Assembly: GCA_903906695.1 (NCBI GenBank)
Contig: CAIVLG010000047.1
Coordinates: forward strand, 1-40,689
Direction: 5' to 3'
Length of the DNA stretch: 40,689 nt
Origin: an uncultured beta proteobacterium
Lineage (GTDB): Bacteria; Pseudomonadota; Gammaproteobacteria; Burkholderiales; Burkholderiaceae_C
Shown: in pieces, positions 29,583 through 38,700 of the stretch
Layout: every line of letters begins with the position of its first letter
Numbering within the stretch: the stretch's first letter is position 1
Translations under genes and position numbers: made by a program
The notes under the pieces: generated by a model
What the model saw: the letters and a program-made list of their open reading frames with translations, nothing else
What the model was told of the DNA's origin: nothing
Database searches by the model: none

Positions 29583-31592
29583 ATGAGTCAAACCCTTTCT
29601 ATCTCGACGCTTCTCGCGGTGCCATTGGCGCCGTTGGTGGGTGCTGTCGCTGCCGGTTTTCTGGGGACCAAATTTGGTGGTAACTGGATCGGTCGGCGTA
29701 TGTCGCACTCGCTTTGCATACTGGGTGTGCTGCTGTCGTTCGTGTTGTCCTGCGTGACGCTTCAAAGCGTGGCGATCGATGGTGCCCGTTTCAATGAAAC
29801 CATCTACACCTGGATGGTGGCTGGCGGCCTGAAGATGGAGATCGGCTTCCTGGTTGATGGATTGACGGCGATGATGATGTGCGTGGTGACTTTCGTCTCC
29901 CTGATGGTGCATCTCTACACCGTTGGTTATATGGAAGAAGATGAGGGCTACAACCGCTTCTTCGCCTATATCTCGCTTTTCACCTTCTCGATGCTGATGC
30001 TGGTCATGAGCAACAACTTCCTGCAACTGTTTTTTGGCTGGGAGGCAGTGGGCTTGGTATCCTATTTGCTGATCGGCTTCTGGTTCAACAAGCCGACGGC
30101 GATCTTTGCCAACATGAAGGCCTTCCTGGTCAATCGTGTCGGCGACTTCGGCTTCATCCTTGGAATCGGCCTGATCGCTGCCTTTGCCGGCACGCTCAAT
30201 TACGGCGAAGCGTTTGCCAAGGCCGATGAACTGGCCAAATTGAGCTTTCCGGGCACCGACTGGATGTTGATCACGGTGGTCTGCATTTGTCTGTTCATCG
30301 GCGCCATGGGCAAGTCAGCCCAGTTTCCGTTGCACGTCTGGTTGCCCGATTCGATGGAAGGCCCGACGCCGATTTCGGCCCTGATTCATGCGGCCACGAT
30401 GGTGACCGCCGGCATCTTCATGGTGACGCGCATGTCACCGTTGTTCGAATTGAGCGAGACGGCCTTGAATTTCGTACTGGTGATCGGTGCCATCACTGCA
30501 TTGTTCATGGGCTTTCTTGGCATCATCCAGAATGACATCAAGCGCGTGGTGGCGTATTCGACGCTGTCGCAGCTCGGCTACATGACGGTGGCGCTCGGCG
30601 CATCGGCTTATTCAGTGGCGGTGTTTCACCTGATGACGCACGCCTTCTTCAAGGCGCTGCTGTTTCTTGCTGCCGGCTCGGTCATCATGGGCGTGCATCA
30701 CAACCAGGACATTCGCTGGATGGGCGGACTGCGCAAGTACATGCCGATCACCTGGATCACTTCCCTGCTGGGCTCGCTGGCCCTGATCGGCACGCCGCTG
30801 TTCGCTGGCTTCTATTCCAAGGACAGCATTATTGAAGTGGTTCAGGAGAGCCATTTGCCGGGCGCCGGCTTTGCCACCTTCGCCGTGCTGGCCGGCGTTT
30901 TCGTCACTGCGTTCTATTCGTTCCGTATGTATTTTCTGGTGTTCCATGGCAAGGAACGCTTTGACCAGAATCCGGATGCGCATCATGGCCATGGCCACCA
31001 TGACGAGCATCACGCGCCGCACGAGTCGCCGTGGGTGGTGACGGTGCCGCTGGTCCTGCTGGCGATTCCTTCGGTCGTGATCGGCTTCATGACCATAGAA
31101 CCGATGCTTTATGGCGAGTTCTTCAAGGGTGCCATCTTTATTGACGCCGAGAAACACGCCGGCCTGGAAGAAATGGCCAAAGCTTTCCATGGTCCGGTGC
31201 AAATGGCCTTGCATGCCCTGACTTCGCTGCCGTTCTGGCTCGCGCTGGCAGGCGTCGCGACCGCCTTCTACATGTACCTGATCAATCCTGCTCTGCCGGC
31301 AGCGATCAAGAGCCGCGTGCAGCCGATTTACACCTTGCTTGAGAACAAGTATTACCTTGACTGGTTCAATGAAAACGTGCTGGCGCGTGGCGCCCGGGCC
31401 CTGGGTACCGGTTTGTGGAAGGGAGGCGACGAAGCGCTGATCGACGGTGCGCTGGTGAATGGCTCCTGGAAAGTGGTCGGCTGGGTCTCCTCCACGGTGC
31501 GCCGCCTGCAGTCGGGTTATCTGTACCACTATGCACTGGCCATGATCTTGGGTGTCTTTGTGCTGATGACGTATTTCGTATGGCTGAAATAG
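29583..31592 (+). CDS. nuoL: Complex I subunit NuoL (antiporter-like)
   Basis: This 669-residue distal proton-pumping subunit, related to Mrp antiporters, carries key charged residues E154 (FFGWEAVGL) and K244 (MGKSAQFPLHVWLPD). About sixteen membrane helices and the long lateral amphipathic helix at the C-terminal end can be traced. A His-rich hydrophilic loop (eight His within residues 467-480) interrupts the later helices. MSQTLSISTLLAVPL is the family start. Confidence 0.98.
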   Translation: MSQTLSISTLLAVPLAPLVGAVAAGFLGTKFGGNWIGRRMSHSLCILGVLLSFVLSCVTLQSVAIDGARFNETIYTWMVAGGLKMEIGFLVDGLTAMMMCVVTFVSLMVHLYTVGYMEEDEGYNRFFAYISLFTFSMLMLVMSNNFLQLFFGWEAVGLVSYLLIGFWFNKPTAIFANMKAFLVNRVGDFGFILGIGLIAAFAGTLNYGEAFAKADELAKLSFPGTDWMLITVVCICLFIGAMGKSAQFPLHVWLPDSMEGPTPISALIHAATMVTAGIFMVTRMSPLFELSETALNFVLVIGAITALFMGFLGIIQNDIKRVVAYSTLSQLGYMTVALGASAYSVAVFHLMTHAFFKALLFLAAGSVIMGVHHNQDIRWMGGLRKYMPITWITSLLGSLALIGTPLFAGFYSKDSIIEVVQESHLPGAGFATFAVLAGVFVTAFYSFRMYFLVFHGKERFDQNPDAHHGHGHHDEHHAPHESPWVVTVPLVLLAIPSVVIGFMTIEPMLYGEFFKGAIFIDAEKHAGLEEMAKAFHGPVQMALHALTSLPFWLALAGVATAFYMYLINPALPAAIKSRVQPIYTLLENKYYLDWFNENVLARGARALGTGLWKGGDEALIDGALVNGSWKVVGWVSSTVRRLQSGYLYHYALAMILGVFVLMTYFVWLK

Positions 31593-31611
31593 TGACTTTA
31601 GGATAAGAAAA

Positions 31612-33087
31612 ATGGGATTGTTGAGCCTGGCTATTTGGACACCGATTGCCTTTGGTGTTGTGCTGCTGGCACTCGGTCGTGACGATCAGGCGCGCTCGGT
31701 GCGCTGGGTCGCGCTGATTGGATCGCTGGTCAGCTTCCTTGTGACCCTGCCGCTGTATGACGGCTTCAAGCTTGGCACGGCGGCGATGCAGTTTGTCGAG
31801 AAGGCGCCTTGGATCGCACGCTTTAATGTCAACTATCACTTGGGTGTGGACGGTATTTCGCTCTGGTTTGTGCTGCTAACGGCCTTCATCAATGTAGTGA
31901 TCGTGATCGCCGGTTGGGAGGTCATCACCAAGCGCGTCAACCAGTACATGGGCGCCTTCCTCATCCTCAGCGGCCTGATGATCGGGGTCTTTTGCGCCAT
32001 CGATGGTATGCTGTTCTACGTCTTCTTCGAGGCCACACTGATTCCGATGTACCTCATCATTGGTATCTGGGGCGGACCGAACAAGATCTATGCGGCCTTC
32101 AAGTTCTTCCTCTACACCTTGCTCGGTTCGCTGCTGATGCTGGTTGCCCTGATTTTCCTATACACACAGTCGGGTGGCAGTTTTGATCTGGCCTTGTGGC
32201 ACCGACTGCCTCTCACCGGCACGACGCAGACCCTGCTGTTCTTCGCCTTCTTTGCCGCCTTTGCCGTCAAGGTACCGATGTGGCCGGTGCACACTTGGTT
32301 GCCTGACGTGCACGTCGAGGCGCCAACCGGCGGTTCTGCGGTGCTGGCGGCCATCATGCTGAAGCTCGGCGCCTACGGTTTTCTGCGCTTTTCGATGCCA
32401 ATCGCGCCCGATGCAGCGCGCCAGTGGGCCTGGCTGATCATTGCGTTGTCGCTGATTGCAGTCGTCTATGTTGGCCTGGTGGCGATGGTGCAGAAAGACA
32501 TGAAGAAACTGGTGGCCTATTCATCGGTGGCGCACATGGGTTTTGTGACACTTGGCTTCTTCATTTTCAACGGTCTGGGCGTATCGGGTGGCCTGGTGCA
32601 AATGATCGCGCATGGCTTCGTATCAGCCGCGATGTTCCTCTCGATCGGGGTTCTTTACGACCGGGTCCATTCGCGCGAGATTGCCAGTTATGGTGGCGTT
32701 GTCAACACCATGCCGAAGTTCACCGCGTTTGCCCTCTTCTTTGCGATGGCCAATTGCGGTTTGCCGGGAACCGCCGGTTTTGTCGGTGAGTGGATGGTGA
32801 TTCTTGGGGCTGTCAAAGCCAATTTTTGGATCGGTTTTGCGGCGGCCAGCGCACTCATCTTCGGTGCTGCCTACACCCTGTGGATGTTCAAGCGGGTCTA
32901 CCTCGGGCCGGTCGGCAACGCGAAGGTCAAGGCCTTGCTGGATATCAGCAGCCGCGAGTTCCTGGTGATGGCGCTGCTGGCCGTGGCGGTGCTTTACATG
33001 GGTATCTATCCGAAGCCGTTTACCGACGTCATGGACGCTTCAGTGACTGAATTGCTCAAGCACGTGGCGCAGTCCAAGCTGAATTGA
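31612..33087 (+). CDS. nuoM: Complex I subunit NuoM (antiporter-like)
   Basis: This 491-residue proton-pumping subunit has charged residues E140 (FFEATLIPMYLIIG) and K220 (AVKVPMWPVHTWLPD), plus VEAPTGGSAVLAAIMLKLGAYG. About fourteen membrane helices are present. It starts 19 bp after nuoL, and nuoN follows after 38 bp. Confidence 0.98.
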   Translation: MGLLSLAIWTPIAFGVVLLALGRDDQARSVRWVALIGSLVSFLVTLPLYDGFKLGTAAMQFVEKAPWIARFNVNYHLGVDGISLWFVLLTAFINVVIVIAGWEVITKRVNQYMGAFLILSGLMIGVFCAIDGMLFYVFFEATLIPMYLIIGIWGGPNKIYAAFKFFLYTLLGSLLMLVALIFLYTQSGGSFDLALWHRLPLTGTTQTLLFFAFFAAFAVKVPMWPVHTWLPDVHVEAPTGGSAVLAAIMLKLGAYGFLRFSMPIAPDAARQWAWLIIALSLIAVVYVGLVAMVQKDMKKLVAYSSVAHMGFVTLGFFIFNGLGVSGGLVQMIAHGFVSAAMFLSIGVLYDRVHSREIASYGGVVNTMPKFTAFALFFAMANCGLPGTAGFVGEWMVILGAVKANFWIGFAAASALIFGAAYTLWMFKRVYLGPVGNAKVKALLDISSREFLVMALLAVAVLYMGIYPKPFTDVMDASVTELLKHVAQSKLN

Positions 33088-33125
33088 TCAGTCTGAATGG
33101 GTCAAATTGAATAGAGAAACAGAAA

Positions 33126-34619
33126 ATGATCGATAAACTCAGTTGGATCTCGGTTTACCCGGAAATTATCCTGCTCGTCATGGCCTGCGCGGTTGCGCTG
33201 GTCGATCTTGGCGTCAAGTCGCCCCGTCGCAATGGCACCTATTTTCTGACCCTGCTGACATTGGCTGTGGTGGCCGCGCTGCAGGCCAGTTACGCCAGCG
33301 CGGGGACCACGCTCTACGGTTTTGGCAACATGGTGGTGAGTGACCAGATGGGCAACTGGTTGAAATGCTTTGCTACCGTGGCCGTGATGGTGACCTTGGT
33401 CTATGGCAGACCCTATGCAGCAGATCGCGGCATGTTGCGCGGCGGTGAGTTGTTCAGTCTGAGCATGTTTGCCTTACTCGGCATGTTCGTCATGATGTCG
33501 GGCAACAATTTTCTGGTGATTTACCTGGGTCTGGAACTGCTGACGCTGGCCAGCTATGCACTGGTGGCGCTACGGCGTGACAACGCAACGGCAATCGAAG
33601 CGGCAATGAAATATTTTGTGCTCGGTGCGCTGGCCTCCGGCTTCCTGCTGTATGGCATGTCCATGATGTACGGTGCCACCGGTTCGCTCGACGTGAACGC
33701 GGTTTTCAGGGCGATCCGATCCGGGCAGGTCAACTACCAAGTGCTGGTGTTTGGCCTGGTGTTTGTGGTCGCCGGACTGGCATTCAAACTCGGTGTCGTT
33801 CCCTTTCACATGTGGATTCCCGATGTCTATCAGGGCGCGCCAACGGTGATCACCTTGATGATAGGCGGAGCCCCCAAACTGGCGGCGTTCGCCATCATCA
33901 TGCGCTTGCTGGTCGAAGGCATGTTGCCACTGGCCTTCGACTGGCAACAGATGTTGGTGTTGCTGTCGGTGGCCTCAATGCTGGTTGGTAATCTGGCTGC
34001 CATTGCGCAGACCAATCTGAAGCGCATGCTGGCGTTCTCCACCATTTCGCATATGGGTTTCGTGCTGCTTGGTGTGCTGTCGGGCGTCATCAACGGCCAT
34101 GCCAATCTGCTGTCGGCGGCTAACGCCTACAGCTCGGCCATGTTCTACGTCGTCACCTATGTGCTGACCACGCTGGCCAGCTTTGGCGTGATCCTGCTGC
34201 TCACGCGTGAAGGTTTTGAGAGCGAAGAGATCGCTGATTTCGCGGGCTTGAACCAGCGCAGTCCGCTCTACGCGGCGATCATGGCGATCTGTCTGTTTTC
34301 TCTGGCGGGCATCCCGCCGATGGTTGGTTTCTATGCCAAACTTTCGGTCCTGCAGGCGCTGGTGGTGTCGGGTCAAGTCTTCTATATCGGCCTTGCCGTG
34401 TTTGCGGTCATGATGTCCCTGATCGGCGCCTTCTATTACCTGCGCGTGGTCAAGGTCATGTACTTTGACGAACCCACAAGCATCGGCGCCATCACCGCAC
34501 CACTTGATGTGCGTGCGGTTCTGTCCGTCAATGGTGCACTGGTGCTGCTGCTTGGCCTGATACCGGGCGGCTTGATGGCTCTGTGCGCGAATGCGATCGT
34601 TCAGATGCTGAGCACCTGA
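33126..34619 (+). CDS. nuoN: Complex I subunit NuoN (antiporter-like)
   Basis: This 497-residue third antiporter-like subunit has E137 in [19 protein letters not shown]. The lysine-bearing [23 protein letters not shown], and later [20 protein letters not shown], are typical. It closes the nuo operon. No terminator is visible in the 20 bp before the Nudix gene, so transcription probably continues. Confidence 0.98.
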   Translation: MIDKLSWISVYPEIILLVMACAVALVDLGVKSPRRNGTYFLTLLTLAVVAALQASYASAGTTLYGFGNMVVSDQMGNWLKCFATVAVMVTLVYGRPYAADRGMLRGGELFSLSMFALLGMFVMMSGNNFLVIYLGLELLTLASYALVALRRDNATAIEAAMKYFVLGALASGFLLYGMSMMYGATGSLDVNAVFRAIRSGQVNYQVLVFGLVFVVAGLAFKLGVVPFHMWIPDVYQGAPTVITLMIGGAPKLAAFAIIMRLLVEGMLPLAFDWQQMLVLLSVASMLVGNLAAIAQTNLKRMLAFSTISHMGFVLLGVLSGVINGHANLLSAANAYSSAMFYVVTYVLTTLASFGVILLLTREGFESEEIADFAGLNQRSPLYAAIMAICLFSLAGIPPMVGFYAKLSVLQALVVSGQVFYIGLAVFAVMMSLIGAFYYLRVVKVMYFDEPTSIGAITAPLDVRAVLSVNGALVLLLGLIPGGLMALCANAIVQMLST

Positions 34620-34639
34620 CATTGGGGTATTTTTCATCG

Positions 34640-35245
34640 ATGGATGACAACCATCTGATCGAACAAAAAGTCAGCAGCAGGGAATTGGTCAAGGGCGCTC
34701 TGCTGCACGCCTTTCGCGACACCGTGAAGCTGCCTGATGGCGCGGTAGCCGCTCGCGAATACGTTGTGCATCCCGGCGCCGTGATGATTGTTCCGCTGCT
34801 GATTGATGCGGCAGGCCAGACCCAGATTGTGCTCGAGCGCCAGTTTCGCTACCCTGTGGGGCAGGTGATGATTGAGTTTCCTGCAGGCAAGCTCGACCCC
34901 GGCGAAGGCACTCAGCTTTGCGCCCAGCGCGAACTGCAAGAAGAGACCGGTTACCGCGCGACCGAGTGGGCGCGCGCCGGGCTGATACACCCGGTTGTTT
35001 CCTATTCCACCGAGTTCATTGAGATCTGGTTTGCGCGCGGCCTGACGGCGGGCCAGAGGCAACTTGATCAGGGCGAGTTTCTGGAAGTGTTCACTGCCAG
35101 CCCGACGCAGTTGCTGAAATGGTGTGCTGATGGCGAGGTCACCGACGGCAAGACCGTCGCCGCCGCACTCTGGCTGCAAAACGTCTTGTGCGGCAGCTGG
35201 GAACTCAAATGGCAAGCGCCTGTGGCAGCGCAGATCGCCGCATAA
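34640..35245 (+). CDS. Nudix hydrolase, ADP-ribose pyrophosphatase-like
   Basis: This 201-residue protein has a complete Nudix box (83-105: GKLDPGE, then RELQEETGY), preceded by RQFRYPVGQVMIEFPAG, the pattern of ADP-ribose pyrophosphatases. Such enzymes split ADP-ribose, a breakdown product of NAD, to AMP and ribose 5-phosphate. The substrate is by family similarity. It sits 20 bp after nuoN and 7 bp before the DUF1178 gene, probably as an operon tail. ATG 34640 is used. Confidence 0.88.
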   Translation: MDDNHLIEQKVSSRELVKGALLHAFRDTVKLPDGAVAAREYVVHPGAVMIVPLLIDAAGQTQIVLERQFRYPVGQVMIEFPAGKLDPGEGTQLCAQRELQEETGYRATEWARAGLIHPVVSYSTEFIEIWFARGLTAGQRQLDQGEFLEVFTASPTQLLKWCADGEVTDGKTVAAALWLQNVLCGSWELKWQAPVAAQIAA

Positions 35246-35252
35246 TGGTGCC

Positions 35253-35702
35253 ATGAAAGTCCTTGATCTGGAGTGTCTCGACGGCCACGTCTTCGAAGGC
35301 TGGTTTGCTTCCGAAGAGGATTTTCTGGCGCAGCGCGAGCGCGCGGTGATCGAGTGTCCGTTCTGTGGCGACGCCTCAATTTCAAAAAGGCCGAGCGCGC
35401 CGCGTCTCAATTTGGGCAGTGCCGCGAGCGGGATTTCGCAGTCACCCGAAGTGGCTTCGGTGGCCGGGGTTGGCCAGGCGCTGCAAACCGCCTGGATGAC
35501 CTTGGCCCGAAGGATAGTGGAGGCCACCGACGATGTGGGCGAGCAGTTTGCCGAAGAGGCGCGCAAGATCCATTACGGTGAAGCCAAAGAACGTGGCATT
35601 CGCGGTCAGGCCTCGATGGCCGAGACCGAGTCGCTGCTGGAGGAGGGCATCGCCGTGATGCAACTGCCGATGCCGCAGGCGCTCAAGGGTCAATTGCAGT
35701 GA
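35253..35702 (+). CDS. DUF1178 family protein
   Basis: This 149-residue member of a family of unknown function has an N-terminal zinc-ribbon-like pattern: C8, H12, then C35-x-x-C38 (CPFCGD), with GHVFEGWFASEEDF between. The C-terminal half is helical and acidic (AEEARKIHYGEAKERGIRG is the most conserved-looking part). It follows the Nudix gene by 7 bp. A 6-bp hairpin (TGAGCC/GGCTCA, 35700-35716) begins at its stop codon, just before the dehydrogenase ribosome binding site. I do not assign a function. Confidence 0.88.
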   Translation: MKVLDLECLDGHVFEGWFASEEDFLAQRERAVIECPFCGDASISKRPSAPRLNLGSAASGISQSPEVASVAGVGQALQTAWMTLARRIVEATDDVGEQFAEEARKIHYGEAKERGIRGQASMAETESLLEEGIAVMQLPMPQALKGQLQ

Positions 35703-35727
35703 GCCGATCAGGCTCAAAGGATCAGAC

Positions 35728-38700
35728 ATGACTACTTCCCACCTGACCGAATTGCTGTCCTATATGCAGCAGCATGGCGGAGTCGAGGCCAATCGGCAAG
35801 CCAGTTTCATCAGCGCCTATTTTGAGAACACGGACCCTGACGAGACGGCAGCGCGTGGCCCCGCCACCCTGTACGCCATTGCCAATGCCCATTGGCGCCT
35901 GCTCGACACGCCGCATGCCGCCCGCAACGCCATGCTGCGGGTGTTCAATCCGACGCTGGCTGAAGACGGCTTTGTCAGTGAGCACAGCGTGGTGCAAATC
36001 GTGCACGAAGACATGCCGTTTCTGGTCGACTCAGTGACCATGGCCATCAATCGCAGCAACCGCACGGCGCACTGGATTGTTCATCCGCTGCTGAGCGTCG
36101 AGCGCGATGATGCTGGAAAGATAAGCAGTGCCAGCCATGTCGCCAGCGGCGCTGCGAGTGGCCAGGATGCCGGCATCGAGTCGCTCATTCTGGTCGAGTG
36201 CGATCGTATCGTCGGTGTTGCCGAGCAGCGTGAGTTGGCAGAGGAACTGCGTCGGGTGCTGGGCGACGTGCGCGCTGCGGTGCGCGATTGGCACGCCATG
36301 ATGGAGCGGGTCCAGAGCGTCGCCGAGGCGGCCGGCAGCTCAGCGCTTCCCTCCGACAGCCTACAGGAAGGCATTGCTTTTCTGCATTGGCTGCAGGAGC
36401 GCCATTTCACCTTTCTCGGCGCGCGCGACTACGATCTGAAGCGCGAAGCCGGCGCTGTCAGCTTGATCGCCCGACCGGATTCGGGCCTGGGAATTCTGCG
36501 CGGTCCGGTGGGCACGGCTCAGACGCCCCTACCAGGCGAGGCGCTGGGTCTGGTCGACTCGAACGAACTGGTGCTGGTGACCAAAGCCATGACACGGGCG
36601 ACGGTGCACCGTCCAGCCTGGCTCGATTACATCGGCGTCAAACGCTTTGATGAGACCGGCAAGGTGGCGGGTGAAACACGTTTTCTGGGTTTGTACACAT
36701 CGAGTGCCTACTCAGCCGCGGTTGCAGAGATTCCGAAGGTGCGGCGTCGCGTGGCGCATGTCATGAGCCACGCGGGTGTCGTGCCCGACAGTCACGCTGC
36801 CAAGTCACTACAGTCGATTCTGGATGTCTATCCGCGCGATGAGCTTTTCCAGATTGACACTGCCACTCTGACCGAGCATGCGGTCGGTATCCTGCGCCTG
36901 CAGGAGCGCCAGCGCACCCGTGTTTTCCTGCGCCGGGACCCGTTTGGCCGTTTCACCTCGGCCCAGGTGTTCGTGCCGCGCGAACGTTTCAATACCGAGT
37001 TGCGTATCAAGATCGGCGCCGAGCTGATGGACTCGCTGGACGGGCAGTCGATCGAGTTCACGCCGATGCTGACCGACAGCCCGATGGCCCGCATTCATTA
37101 TCTGGTGCGTGCCAGGGCGAGCGCACCGCAGGGGGTCAATCTGCCGGCGCTGGAGGGCCGCGTGGCGAGACTGGCTCAGCGTTGGGAGGATGACTGCAGC
37201 GCCGAATTGCTGCGCGCCCATGGTGAGGGGCAGGGGCTCGCGCTGGCACGCCGCTTTGCCGACGCTTTTCCGACCGCCTACCGCGAAGATTTCGCTGCTG
37301 CTGTGGCGGCAGAGGATGCCGACATGCTGGCCGCCCTGTCGGGCACTACGCCGCTTGCGGTCAAGCTCTATCGACCGCTCGATGCGAGCGCCGGACTGCT
37401 GCGTTTCAAGATTTACAACACCGCCAAAGTGGCGCTGTCGGATTCCTTGCCGGTACTGGAGTGCATGGGTGCCCGCGTCCTCGATGAACGCCCGTACCGC
37501 ATCGGCTCCGGCGACGCTGCCTTGTGGATTCACGATCTTGGCTTGCAGTTGCCCCCAGCTACCGATCTGGCGAGCGTGAAGACCCGCTTTGAAGCCCTGT
37601 TCTGCCACGCCTGGCGCGCCGAGGTCGAAAGCGACGACCTTAATAAGCTGGTCCTGAGCACGACTCTGGACGCGCGCGCCATCGCCGTGCTGCGCGCTTA
37701 CACCCGCTACTTCAGGCAGTTGGGCTTTGCCTTCAGTCAGCGTTATATCGAAGACGCACTGAACCGAAATGCCTCGATTGCGCAAGTCATTTTCGAGCTC
37801 TTCACGGCCCGCTTTGAACCCGCGTCAGCGGCTGCGACGGCCGAGCGCGAGCCAGAGCAACAGCGCTTGATGCAGTCGATCGAAGCCGATCTGCACGCGG
37901 TCGTGAGCCTGGACGAAGACCGGATTCTGCGTCAGTTCTTTTCGGCCGTGCTGTCGACCTTGCGCACCAACGCGTGGCAAAGAACGGCCAGCGGTGGGCA
38001 CAAGGCCTACCTGAGTTTCAAGTTCGACCCGCGTCGCCTTCCCGGTGTGCCCGAGCCAAAACCACTGTTTGAAATCTGGGTTTATTCGCCGCGATTCGAA
38101 GCGATTCACCTGCGCAATGGCAAAGTGGCGCGCGGCGGCATTCGCTGGTCGGATCGGCGCGAAGACTTTCGCACCGAAATTCTGGGTCTGGTCAAGGCCC
38201 AGCACGTCAAGAACACGGTCATCGTGCCGGTCGGCTCCAAGGGCGGCTTTGTGCTCAAGAATGCGCCGCCTGCGAGCGAACGTGAAGCCTATATGGCCGA
38301 GGGCGTGGCCTGCTACAAGCTGTTCCTGTCGGGCCTGCTCGACCTCACCGACAACCTCGTGAAAGGCGCTGTCGTGCCACCGGACCATGTCGTGCGTCAT
38401 GACGCCGATGATCCCTATCTGGTGCTTGCGGCCGACAAGGGCACGGCCACCTTTTCCGACATCGCCAACAGCGTTTCCGCCGACTATGGCTTCTGGCTCG
38501 GCGACGCCTTTGCTTCGGGCGGCTCGGTTGGCTATGACCACAAGAAGATGGGCATCACGGCGCGCGGTGCCTGGGAGTCTGTCAAGCGGCACTTCCGTGG
38601 CTTGTCCGTGAACACGCAGACCACAGCGTTCAGCGTGGTCGGCATTGGCGATATGTCAGGTGACGTGTTCGGCAACGGCATGCTGCTGTCCGAGCACATC

